Translations under genes and position numbers: made by a program | Assembly (NCBI RefSeq): GCF_016802725.1 | Contig: NC_052667.1 | Span: forward strand, 14,785,346-14,849,345 | Direction: 5' to 3' | Length of the DNA stretch: 64,000 bases | DNA from: Solenopsis invicta | Lineage: Eukaryota > Arthropoda > Insecta > Hymenoptera > Formicidae | Shown here: piece after piece, positions 44,464 through 53,328 of the stretch | How the letters are laid out: every line of letters starts with the position of its first letter | Position numbering within the stretch: the stretch's first letter is position 1 | Notes under the pieces: generated by a model | Database searches by the model: none | The model's input: the letters and a program-made list of their open reading frames with translations, nothing else | Told to the model about the DNA's origin: nothing

Positions 44464-44880
44464 CATTTTCCAGCGCCGGATAGTCGCGACAGAATGATCT
44501 GCACGCACGGCCAGTAAGTCATAAAAATCATAGACTAATGTCTATTTAACATTTCCCAGCGCCGGATAGTCGCGGCAGAGCGATCTGCACGCACGGCCAG
44601 TAAGTCGTAAAATCATATTTAACATTTTCCAGTGACGGAAGGTTGCTAGAGGAAAACTGCGCCTACGACACTCGAAAAGTAATAAAATCTCAATCCAACA
44701 TTTTCCAGCGCCGGATGGTCGCGGCGGAGAAGTCCGCTCGCACGGCACTTGAAAGACACCGCGACAGAGAAATCTGTTGCGCGACCGTTAAAGTCATAAA
44801 ATCGTGAACTGACATTTCCCTGACATTTCTCAGTGCCGGATGGTCGCAGCGGAGAAGTCCGCTCGCACGGCACTTGAACT
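44464..44880. repeat. Minisatellite in unit A (75-125 bp unit)
   Basis: Five diverged copies begin AACATTTTCCAGCGCCGGAT or a close variant (about 44464, 44548, 44622, 44697, 44812), most followed by a CGCACGGC block and an AAGTCATAAAA-type end. It lies directly upstream of the second promoter and could act as an enhancer array. Confidence 0.8.
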
Positions 44881-44985
44881 TGAGTTTTCTCATTTAAGAA
44901 ATCTGAGTGGTGGTTGCATCAGCAGAAACCCCCACTAAGGGTACCGACTTGTCGCACTTTTTTCAGAGCTTTGTCTCAAAAATCG

Positions 44986-44994
44986 TATAAATAG
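44986..44994 (+). promoter_or_regulatory. Internal TATAAATAG promoter of unit A
   Basis: TATAAATAG, with CAGTGCAGTTCGAACTC about 30 bp downstream, resembles an insect TATA plus initiator. It lies upstream of the two Cys-rich ORFs, and AATAAA follows them at 47061-47066. Unit B has the same TATAAATAG word in front of its ORF. Confidence 0.65.
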
Positions 44995-45114
44995 AGATGT
45001 AGCCTGCGACGCAGTGCAGTTCGAACTCGACAGTAGAGATCAGGGCTAGTGTAGTCAGGACGGTTCCGTGTCGCAATTGTAGCAACTGAGTTCCCCTGAG
45101 CTACTAGTTCGCGT

Positions 45115-45250
45115 TAACCCAAGCGTCACTCTAACTCCAATCTTAATTCTAATTCGAAAATCCACTCTAAATTCAAACTCTAACTCAAATCCTAAATCAA
45201 GATACATTCTAATTCCAATTCTAATTCTAATTCTAAGCCTAACCCTAAAT
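45115..45250. repeat. Hexamer-like tract (TTCTAA variants)
   Basis: Degenerate repeats of TTCTAA, CTCTAAC and CCTAAC words over about 130 bp. They are too irregular to be telomeric TTAGG repeats. Confidence 0.7.
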
Positions 45251-45881
45251 CCACCTGTTCGGGATCGCGGCTGGTCGGGCGCATCACGCTCATCGCGCGT
45301 GGCGGCTCTTTTCCCGCTCGCTCGGCGGAATGCTGCTGGCGAGCGGTGAAGCCGTGCTTGCCGAGTGGCGAATTCCTGGTTTTGACAAACAATAACAGCG
45401 AGCCTTCTCGAAGGATCTACGGACTTCGGTAACCGTCGTATTTGCTGAATTCCTGCCGGGGTCTTTCGGGGAGGATCGCTGTTTATATAAGGAGAAAATC
45501 TCGGGCGCGGCTCGCAGTTCTTAGAGAGCAAATCGAGCGACTTGGAATCGACGCTGTAGGCCGATCTGCTTTGGCTAACCGGGCTTGACTTCTGGCCGTC
45601 CCCTCTTTACGTTTCCCGCCGAATTTTCGTTGCTCTGCCTCTCACTCGCTATACATCTCCGCTCGCGCACACCACCGTTATTTCAAATTTTACTGTAAGC
45701 TTAATTTTAATGTAATCGTAGTTTAAATTGCGCTTTTGTAACTCACTTCTTTTACCCTTTATATCCTAGTAATAAAAGGGTAGTTTATACACAAATGCTT
45801 TTCGCTTAATTTCCACGCTTAACCTCCCCCGCTTTCATGCATCCCCGCTTCCATGCATGCAACACCGCGACGTGAGTGTAG

Positions 45882-46442
45882 TGCATAAACAGAAGTATCA
45901 CGATCGAGGCTCGAGGACAGCCGGACAGCCGGGAAGGACGAGGACAATCATCATCTGACCAGAGCGGCTACCAAGGCATAGGCAACAGTTTCAACAGCAA
46001 CCGCCTAAGCAAAATTCTAAAGCTAAGTCGCAACGTCCAACAAAACATATCACATAACGCGTATTTTTCAACTCAAGCCCCATATTTCAATTGGCTTAAC
46101 TCCGCGTTGTGTAGCCTGGCCACCTTCCATCAGCACCAAATTAATCACACCATCATTTGCGACAGGTGCCAAAATAACCTCCCCCTTCGCGACCGCATAT
46201 TTTACAACTCAGTCACGCGTCACTATTTAATTGTCGGCGGGGACGAAGAAGCCATACGCTGCTCGTCCTGCAATCGTTTAATCTCATTTCCGGAGACCGC
46301 GGTGGACTGCGTCGAGTGCTACGAAGCACTGAACGACCTCGTGCGTCATTTGTACGACTCAGAAAACAAGCCATACCTTAACACCGAACCTACTATAATA
46401 GAGATCAAAGAGACGTGCACATGTTTATGCCCTGAAGAGTAA
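45882..46442 (+). CDS. Three-CxxC mini-protein 1 of unit A
   Basis: The frame is open from 45882 to the TAA at 46440 with no Met. The conserved part starts near 46107. A preceding exon or non-AUG start is likely (a GTGAGT donor-like word lies at 45872, and a pyrimidine-rich AG at 46076). The conserved domain has CDRC, then HY 17 residues later, then CSSC after 11 and CVEC after 12, followed by an amphipathic stretch (YEALNDLVRHLY). Three CxxC pairs suggest a zinc-binding fold. I do not recognise the family. A paralogue follows 22 bp downstream with the same spacing. Confidence 0.7.
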   Translation, partial: CINRSITIEARGQPDSREGRGQSSSDQSGYQGIGNSFNSNRLSKILKLSRNVQQNISHNAYFSTQAPYFNWLNSALCSLATFHQHQINHTIICDRCQNNLPLRDRIFYNSVTRHYLIVGGDEEAIRCSSCNRLISFPETAVDCVECYEALNDLVRHLYDSENKPYLNTEPTIIEIKETCTCLCPEE

Positions 46443-46464
46443 TAAGTAAACGGTAAATTAGAGT

Positions 46465-46869
46465 ATGTGCCCACCGCAACGCATTGCCATTTTCTCGGTC
46501 CGTGCCCAACGCGAAGCGAATCGCTCGTTCGGTATATGGTTACGCAGTGCCCAGTGCGTAACCTCTCTGTATTTTCGCAACGACGACGAATCAACGGTAT
46601 TATGCCTCGAGTGTAAAAGCAAACACTCGAGCTCTAAGAAAGAAAATTATCTCGGGGTAATTACCCACTATATCTATCTTGGTCATCCATACAATCCGCA
46701 AAAGTGCGATTCTTGCCGCGCGCCCGTAGCTGCCCGCCGTCACCCTCTCGATTGTGACCATTGCCCCCACGAGTTGGAAGAATTCATAACTTATTTAATC
46801 CGAGAAGGAGATAGTCCCTGGAACGATTCCGATGCAACCATACTCGCGCTCTCGCGGCACCCCCTCTAA
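46465..46869 (+). CDS. Three-CxxC mini-protein 2 of unit A (paralogue)
   Basis: A 134-codon intact frame with an ATG (MCPPQRIAIFSV). It has CLEC, HY after 17 residues, CDSC after 11 and CDHC after 12, then HELEEFITYLIREGDSPWND and DATILALS. The spacing equals that of the upstream ORF exactly, while most other residues differ. The shared ends (TIIEIK against TILALS) extend the similarity beyond the Cys. Constraint on Cys and spacing between two diverged copies argues that both encoded, or still encode, real zinc-binding proteins. AATAAA follows 192 bp downstream. Confidence 0.75.
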   Translation: MCPPQRIAIFSVRAQREANRSFGIWLRSAQCVTSLYFRNDDESTVLCLECKSKHSSSKKENYLGVITHYIYLGHPYNPQKCDSCRAPVAARRHPLDCDHCPHELEEFITYLIREGDSPWNDSDATILALSRHPL

Positions 46870-47060
46870 AATTACAAAACTTCCCTCACTAGGCCATCGG
46901 TCGCGGAAAATCGGGCCCGTCCGCCGGTAAATCTGGCCACGCGATCCGCTCCTGGGCTGTGGAGCCCCCGAAGCTTAGGCTTCGAAACAGCCAGTTTCGC
47001 CGAAACGCGCGTATTCTGCTCAACGGCGGCCGCACTCGGTCGGGACGTAACAACGCTCTA

Positions 47061-47066
47061 AATAAA
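47061..47066 (+). terminator. Poly-A signal of unit A
   Basis: AATAAA about 110 bp before the TTACA end, the same position as in the solo LTR at 54.3 kb. It defines the 3' end of the transcript carrying the two Cys-rich ORFs. Confidence 0.7.
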
Positions 47067-47174
47067 GCCTTTTGTTTTCTCTCACACTATCTCCGAATTA
47101 ATCATTCCGCGCCCTAATTTCGAGCCCTGGCGATATCACGAGCAATCCGTGCTCGGATAACATGGGGTGTTACA

Positions 47175-47492
47175 ACTCTGTTTATTAAATCCTTTTTATT
47201 GTTTTTAGATATGTAACATTTCGGATATCGACCTCTTAACAAAGGATAAATCTTTATCTAGAATTTCGACATTCTTTCAATAGTGAGTTTTCTCGATGCA
47301 GAGTTCAGAAATAACCGAAAAAAATTTCTTAATCCGTTCTATGTTCTGTGATTCTAGTTTTGAATTGTCTTTTTGTATGTCCCGCATAAGTAGACTGACA
47401 ATCATTGCAGTCGATTTTGTATACTACATCGGTACAAGATAAACAATCAATACAATCTTTCCCCGTAATTGTAAATTTATTAAATTTGTAAG
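47175..47492 (-). pseudogene. Penelope-like element, GIY-YIG endonuclease domain
   Basis: The minus strand reads FNKFTITGKDCIDCLSC, then DVVYKIDCNDCQSTYAGHTK and FKTRITEHR, the GIY-YIG endonuclease of Penelope-like elements (VYKI as the GIY half, YAG as the YIG half). It is preceded by the Cys-pair linker. NVEILDKDLSFVKRSISEML follows to the insertion point of unit A. One stop and a short frame change occur after HRTD. Reverse transcriptase, if kept, would lie right of 51.4 kb, but only its edge is visible there. Confidence 0.82.
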
Positions 47493-47531
47493 TGTTACGT
47501 CCGGAGTTGAAGTAGGATAGGTAAGACATGG

Positions 47532-48249
47532 GGGGAGACGGAGGAGGGTGTACCTGCAACAAATCAATCAGTAGGTCCTCCTCCTCCCTCTCCCACCCAA
47601 CGGGAAGGTCTGGGGGGGGGGGCGACGCGTCGCCCTCCTCTCTCCTCACAGGAGAAGCGCTGGCTGCTTTTCACGGTATCGACTATGCCGGTGCCGGGGG
47701 AACAGCCGGCGCGATGGCTCATTTTGCTCATTTTGCTCCCCCCCTTCGGGGGGGGTTTGAGCCGAGCCGAGAAGGAACGATGGGAAGGGGGGACCCTCAC
47801 AGCGCCGGCTAGACCGGACAGAGGGTCCTACCCTCCCCACCGTTGAGGAGGTACGCCTCGGGCGGAATCAGCGGCGGGGTAGTTGCCCGGCTGACCCGTC
47901 TCGGGGCTTGGGACGCGGGAGTGCGTATCTAGGGCCCTCTCCCAAGGGGGTCCGACGCACACCCGGCGTCCCGGTTCGGGCGGCTGGGGCTCGACTTCGG
48001 TCGAGTTCTGGCCGCTAACTCCGGAGGGGGGTTTCCGCTCTCACGGGCGGGGACCCGTTTGGGCTGGACGGACCGCGGTGCATGCTTAGTTCGATCCCGC
48101 GATCCGTCCAAAGCCCAGACGCCGGAAAAAGTTGGGTTTTAGTGAGTATGTCGGCTAGTCAGGTCGACGAGTCTCACATACCCCGCGTTCCTGTCCCCAC
48201 AGGACCGGGGACCCATAAAGGCGTTTCCCAACTATAAAAAAAAAAAAAA
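47532..48249 (+). mobile_element. 5'-truncated R1-type LINE (copy 3) inside unit B
   Basis: A 718 bp insertion with a poly-A tail. A 17-bp target duplication (GGATAGGTAAGACATGG) lies at 47515-47531 and 48250-48266. Its 3' UTR (AAAGTTGGGTTTTAGTGAG-like text and CCCATAAAGGCGTTTCCCAA) matches the LINE at 33592-34249. Only 3' UTR and perhaps a few codons of ORF2 are present. Confidence 0.92.
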
Positions 48250-48533
48250 GGATAGGTAAGACATGGAGGGAGAAAGGAGAGACGTAACAACTTGAGAATG
48301 TGCCCACGAGGCACAAGCAGGCCGCGTCGACAACCCAGAATATATGGGTCAATGGGTCCACAGTGGGGGGCCCAATGACAAACATTCAGGGTGTTCCGCG
48401 TCCCTCGGTCCTGTTTTGAGGCAGCAAATTTAATTGCTTTACCTCGGGATCGGACCTAGTGCTTGACTTAATAGAGCGGGGGATGGTGAGTGAGGTTGAG
48501 AAATTAATCGAGTTCCTTATAATCAATCATCAA

Positions 48534-48539
48534 TTTATT
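48534..48539 (-). terminator. Poly-A signal of unit B
   Basis: AATAAA on the minus strand (plus TTTATT) lies 160 bp after the stop of the long exon and about 300 bp (LINE removed) before the unit's end. Confidence 0.6.
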
Positions 48540-48697
48540 TAAAAAAAACAAAGATAAATATATATATGTTTACATTTATAATATTCTATATTAGTGTAAC
48601 GAACAGAGTATTCGCACGTATGTGTAATCGTGTCCATATTATCTAGAAATATTATTCGCTAATTTCACTTACCATAGCGAAATTGGGGCGAAAATGA

Positions 48698-49671
48698 TTA
48701 AGGAACATTAATTTCGGGACTAAATAATAATTTGGGTACGTGGGGAAAGAAGACGGGAATAGTTCCGTCAGGAGAGAGGTGGGGAAGGTAGGCGCGAACG
48801 GTTTCCAGATCGAACTGGTCAGGCCCGACTGAAAATGCGCCAGGAGGGAGGGGATTGGAACACAAAGGGAGGCCAGACAGGATGGCGTTTAAAGACTGGA
48901 GGGGGCCAAGAGCGAAAAACGAACGAGGTGGAAGTGGTGGAAGGTCGTTTAGATATTCCACGCTGCGGACAGGAGAAGGGGGAGGAGGCCCATCCTCGAG
49001 ATCGTGGGATCCGAAGATCGGAGGCTCTAAGGGAGCTTCTTCCTCCTCCTCGAGATCGAGGAACCCGGGGCTCGGAGATCTCCGCAGAAATCCGTCCTCC
49101 CCGAAGTCCGGAACCTCGGGGTTTGGAGGTGGAGACAGGGAGATAGGAAAATCGGGGAAGATCCTATACGTGAGTTGACTCGAAATAGAGGCGGGGGAGT
49201 TTGCGTGTTCGGAGGGGGTTGACGGTTCCTCTTCGTCGAGAGCGAGTGGAGAGTAAGAGGGTTCAGCGGGTGAATTTACGTGTTCAGAGGGGGTTGACGG
49301 TTCCTCTTCGTCGAGAGCGACTGGAGAGTAAGAGGGTTCAGCGAGTAAATTTACGTGTTCGGAGGGGGTTGACGGTTCCTCTCCGTCGAGAGCGACTGGT
49401 TCAGCGAAAGAATTGGTGGGCGTGTTACCGGAAGTTATTGAGATATTGAATTGTTTGTTATGTAATGTTCCTAATTTAAATAAGTTAGCGATAAACGGTG
49501 TTGCTTCAGAAGGGAGATCGAGCGACGCAGCAAGCTTTCTTGCTCTCCGGTTTCTGCGATTCCGACGGTGGCGGGCTCCGGCGCGAGACTTATTTTTGTG
49601 TATTTTGGGTGGAATATGGTTATTCACTAGAACGAAAATAACAAAAATGTTTGACCCGCTTTTCTCTCTAA
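48698..49671 (-). CDS. Long acidic proline-rich exon of unit B
   Basis: More than 310 codons are open. They follow a very strong splice-acceptor sequence (pyrimidine run, then TCGTATATTAG, ending near 49672). No Met occurs in the frame, so it looks like a second exon. The N-terminus is basic (RHRRNRRNRRARKL). Residues 70-150 hold three tandem copies of a 25-residue unit with ALDEEEPSTPSEHVNSPAEP. The rest is Pro/Glu-rich (LDLEEEEEAPLEPP, PPPPSP). The protein looks disordered, with a possible nucleic-acid or nuclear-localising N-terminus. I know no family for it. The intact frame is notable among so many broken genes. Confidence 0.6.
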
Positions 49672-49819
49672 TATACGAAAGAGAAAGAAGAGAAGAAAAA
49701 AAAAGAAATAAATAAATAAAAAATAAAAAAAAGGTTTTTAGCTGGGAAGAGGGGAGGGGAAGGTAGTTGAATTAGAAAATAATGTGAGTCGAATCGGAGG
49801 ATGGCGATTCAAATCCAGA

Positions 49820-50445
49820 AAGTCTAAATTTCTTTGAATCAAATCGAACCGAAACTCGATTTAATCCAGAATGGAAATCAAGGTTGAATCGAATCAAACA
49901 GAGTTTGATTCAATCCAGAAGAATAAGAGTATAATTTCCTTTGAATCAAACGAGCCGAAACTCGATTTAATCCAGAATGAAAATCAAAATTGAATCGAAT
50001 CAGACAGAGTTTGATTCAATCCAGAAGAATAAGAGTATAATTTCCTTTGAATCAAACGAGCCGAGACTCGATTTAATCCAGAATGGAAATCAAAATTGAA
50101 TCGAATCAAACAGAGTTTGATTCAATCCAGAAGAATAAAAGTATAATTTCCTTTGAATCAAACGAGCCGAGACTCGATTTAATCCAGAATGGAAATCAAA
50201 ATTGAATCGAATCAAACAGAGTTTGATTCAATCCAGAAGAATAAGAGTATAATTTCCTTTGAATCAAACGAGCCGAGACTCGATTTAATCCAGAATGGAA
50301 ATCAAAATTGAATCGAATCAACAAAGTCTGATTCAATCCAGAAGAATAAGAGTATAATTTCCTTTGAATCAAACGAGCCGAAACTCGATTTAATCCAAAA
50401 TGGAAATCAAAATTGAATCGAATCAAACAGAGTTTGATTCGATTT
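49820..50445. repeat. 106-bp tandem array in unit B
   Basis: Nearly six copies with periods of 105-107 bp. Each has ATCAAACGAGCC, ACTCGATTTAATCCAGAATG and TTTGATTCAATCCAGAAG blocks. Each unit itself is built from GAATCAAA/TTTGATTC-type inverted words. The array lies between the promoter and the long exon, probably in an intron. Confidence 0.9.
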
Positions 50446-50908
50446 GGAGGGGAAATTGTAATGTGAATATGTATAAATCACCCGTAAGAGAGAAAAGCCC
50501 GTCAGGAAAGATAAACTTATGATTGAAACTTACTACTTGTTGGTTAAACTATTAGAGTTGACAAATGTGGTACTCTCGGGCCGCAGACCTCCAAACTGGG
50601 GCCGGACTCAACGGGAGACGAACAATTCAGCCAAAAGAATTGCAGGTGCGATGGAGAATGGTTGGCAGATCCCAAATATGCCCGCTCTCACTATAGCACT
50701 TTCCAGTCAGCCAAAATTGCGAGTGCGATGGGGAACCTTCCCGACCGAGATTTGTGCTCCGCACGAGCTTAGAGGCCGCGGATCCGAGAGTCGCAGAACT
50801 CGGGCATGCAAGATACCACGAAACTGCGATTCGGACTAGACTGCTCTGAACTGAACTGTCTGAAGTGAACTGTGAACTGTGTACTGCGCGCTCCGCTAGA
50901 AGACGCAC

Positions 50909-50917
50909 CTATTTATA
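50909..50917 (-). promoter_or_regulatory. TATAAATAG promoter of unit B
   Basis: TATAAATAG on the minus strand, with CAGTTCAGTTCAGAGCAGTC about 60 bp downstream. The same word and a similar CAGTTC-type downstream region occur in unit A. Confidence 0.65.
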
Positions 50918-51381
50918 CTATTTTTCATCTATGATTCCCTTCGAGGGCCGTGTGCACCACTTTATTCATTAATACACCCACGTGCAATATTTACTTTTAC
51001 GACTTTTTTATATTCCTCGGTAATTGTTATCCGAGAAAGTGGCAAGTTTGACAATTGAATTTGACTCTCAGAAGCATTAAATGTCAAAAAATTCTTTGAT
51101 TTGTTGCTATGCGGGTGTCGGACATCAGAACTCAAAGGGATGCACACGTGCGTCTTCCAGCTCCTTGATTTTACTATCTTGAGTGTTTCCGGTATCAAGC
51201 AACGGTGTCACCTCAGATCTCCTCAATTGATGAATTTATAACTACTTAATTCGTGACATCCGGTTATTGCCGTGAGAGTCACCGAATTCTTGGGATCGGG
51301 GTGAGATCACCGTCGCTCGCCCGTTAATTAGAATATCCGCTGGTTGCGAAGGAAAGAATCGTTACTCCGCAGGACGTAACA

Positions 51382-51620
51382 TAAGGAATTGTGAAACACA
51401 ACAGTCGTATACATGTTGGAAAAAAATAAAAATTTTTCCAATACCGAACTGATAAAAAGGGCAGTAAAATATTTTTTCTTCTCTTTTATGATATAATTTT
51501 TCATACTGTTATCATTAATCTTTAGTGTACACCGAAGGAGATCGGTAATTAAAAATCAAAACGTTTGTTTATAATATTTAATTAATCATGTTTTCGTTCA
51601 TGAACCCTTGGATATAATAC
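51382..51620 (-). pseudogene. Penelope-like element, piece upstream of the endonuclease
   Basis: The minus strand reads KKYFTALFISSVLEKF and then NMYTTVVFHNSL up to the insertion point of unit B. It leads into YKFNKFTITGKD on the other side with one frame slip. This is the linker between reverse transcriptase and GIY-YIG. Further right the frame is lost in stops and I cannot follow the RT domain. Confidence 0.6.
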
Positions 51621-52789
51621 CTAGCATAGCTCTTAAGCCCGTTTTTTGTTTGCAATTTTAAAAATTAATAATTCGACCATATAATGGGTGTTATACATTT
51701 AGTAACAAAAATCGGCACAAAAATCGATTCTGTCTTTCTTTGATGGATAACAAAACGATTCTTGTATCAATTTATGTCACTAACAAAATGCAATCTATAC
51801 ATATATATATATAAACACTGCTCAACAAAAAAAGGGGTACACTAAAAATTTAAGAAAAATTTACCAAACTTTAAACGCTTGTAAAACAGGAAATATTTAT
51901 GATACAAGAGTGTTCCAAAAAAGAAATTAAAGTTTGAAACCAGTACTTTGAGAAACTTTTAATGTCCATTAAGTGGCATGATTAATTTGCTAATAGCCGA
52001 TGATAGAACAAAAACTTGCAAAATCGATAAATAGAACGTGCAGTTTCTAGAGTTGTGTGGAGTGAAGCAGTTGACGTAACTCAATGAGGTAAAAAGCGCG
52101 TGAAAGTTTGAATTTTTCTCTTTAAAGGGCAATTTTGCGGAACTCGATACAATAATTTTTCGCTAAGTTATGCCAATTTGAAGAAAAGTTGTTTTTTACG
52201 AGATAATAATGAATTATGAATTGCAATGTCGCCGTTATCAATGTAAACCACTACAATTCTGTCCAAGACATGTTGTTGGTTTAAAAACATATCTGTATGT
52301 GTGAATGTTGGGTGTACACAAAGTGGCTCTCACAGAATAGTCGAAACCATTTAGTGTAATTAGCCACATCGGTTCAAACAAGCCAAAATCACTATGAAAT
52401 TCATCCTGTATACATTATGTATACCTAAATGTACGTGCACGCACACACGCACGCACGCAGGTTGTCTCAGAGGTATACACAACTTTTACTTGTAATTACA
52501 CATAATGGTGTGATTCAAGTATTATTAATCAGAACTGTTGTTTAAAGAGATAATATTTACTGTGTTCTTGTACTTTAGAGAGAGAAATGTAATGCTATAT
52601 TCGCAAAGTTACATTATTTAACTTTCGGTTTTTTGCTATAAAAAATGCTATAAATATCACAATAAACAAAATACTTAATAATCGTGATCGCGAGTGTATA
52701 GCGTGTACCACGGCATGGTGCGGGGGCATGAGGGAGCGGTGCGGTGCCAAGCTATCCTTCCTCTCACCGCGTACGCACACGGTAGGGGA
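51621..52789. other. AT-rich interval with short repeats
   Basis: A (TATATA) run occurs at about 51797-51812, followed by TGCTCAACAAAAAAAGGGGT, which is of a kind often seen at transposon ends. An ACGC-type microsatellite lies at 52437-52459. No gene is supported. Confidence 0.5.
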
Positions 52790-53085
52790 AAAAGTACCGG
52801 AACAGCAAAATATCTCGAAAAGTAAGCATTTAAAAAAAAAGTGTTTTAGATAAAAGTTGTAAGGTTTCAAAAGGTCTATTTACTATTATAATATTGTCAT
52901 TTTGACCTTGGATGGCGTCGCCAAGGTCAAATCAAAATTACATTAACTTTTTTAAATAGAATACTTTATTTTTGATTCTAGAAACTAATAGATGGTGTCA
53001 AAACCTTTCCAAATCCCTACAAGAAAGTTTATTTTCGTTGAGTACTTTTTGAATTTTGAGGCTTGAAACTACAGCGTAACTTTCA
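52790..53085 (-). mobile_element. Diverged terminal fragment of the DD41D-type element
   Basis: The phrases ATATCTCGAAAAGTAAGCAT, TTTTGACCTTGGATGGCGTC and ACAAGAAAGTTTATTTTCGT match bases 140-410 in the same order at about 85 percent similarity by eye. No transposase is included. Confidence 0.85.
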
Positions 53086-53328
53086 AGCGTCATAACACGG
53101 AAAGTACTTAATAAAAAATAACCTAACTTCAGATCGAGATTTATAGGTTACAATGGTATCACACAATCAAAGCATGAATTATTCCTAAAACCTTAGCACA
53201 GCCATTTGTCGACAGCGCACGTGCTCTCAGTTTTTTGTTTCCAAGTTCTTACTTAAAGTTTGGATCACGAATACAATTGAAATTTATTTTAATGCCCCCA
53301 CATTGTGAAATTGATTTCACATTGCATT

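Larger units (their letters stand above)
43377..47174 (+). mobile_element. Giant LTR-like unit A (3.8 kb) with ACTC duplication
   Basis: The ends are TGTAACAATATGC and GGGGTGTTACA (TG...CA). The 4-bp duplication ACTC lies at 43373-43376 and 47175-47178, and the Penelope frame resumes across it, so the 3798 bp are one insertion. The outer parts match the 1.1 kb solo LTR at 53329-54437: the start (TGTAAC, GTCCGG box, TATA region) and the end (CGAGCCCTGG to TTACA). No second internal LTR copy and no gag or pol are present, so it behaves as one long LTR that gained about 2.7 kb containing repeats, a second promoter and two ORFs. Confidence 0.85.
47493..51381 (-). mobile_element. Giant LTR-like unit B (3.15 kb plus a LINE) with TAAG duplication
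   Basis: Plus-strand ends TGTTACGTCCGG and GCAGGACGTAACA form TG...CA with inverted TGTTACGTCC. The duplication TAAG lies at 47489-47492 and 51382-51385, and Penelope coding sequence is found on both sides. After removing the inserted LINE and its duplication the unit is about 3150 bp. On the minus strand it has a TATAAATAG promoter, a tandem array, one long exon and an AATAAA, but no gag or pol. Confidence 0.85.

Noticed and set aside
45115..45250. Interstitial telomeric repeat
   Set aside because: Units are TTCTAA/CTCTAAC mixtures and not CCTAA arrays.
45055..45531. 158-codon minus frame with Arg-Ile repeats
   Set aside because: It is produced by the hexamer-like TTCTAA tract; there is no conserved domain.
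48835..49449. Plus-strand Arg/Gly-rich frames
   Set aside because: They oppose the minus-strand acidic exon and only mirror its repeats.
49820..50445. CRISPR-like array
   Set aside because: The repeats are 106 bp, head to tail without unique spacers, in animal DNA.
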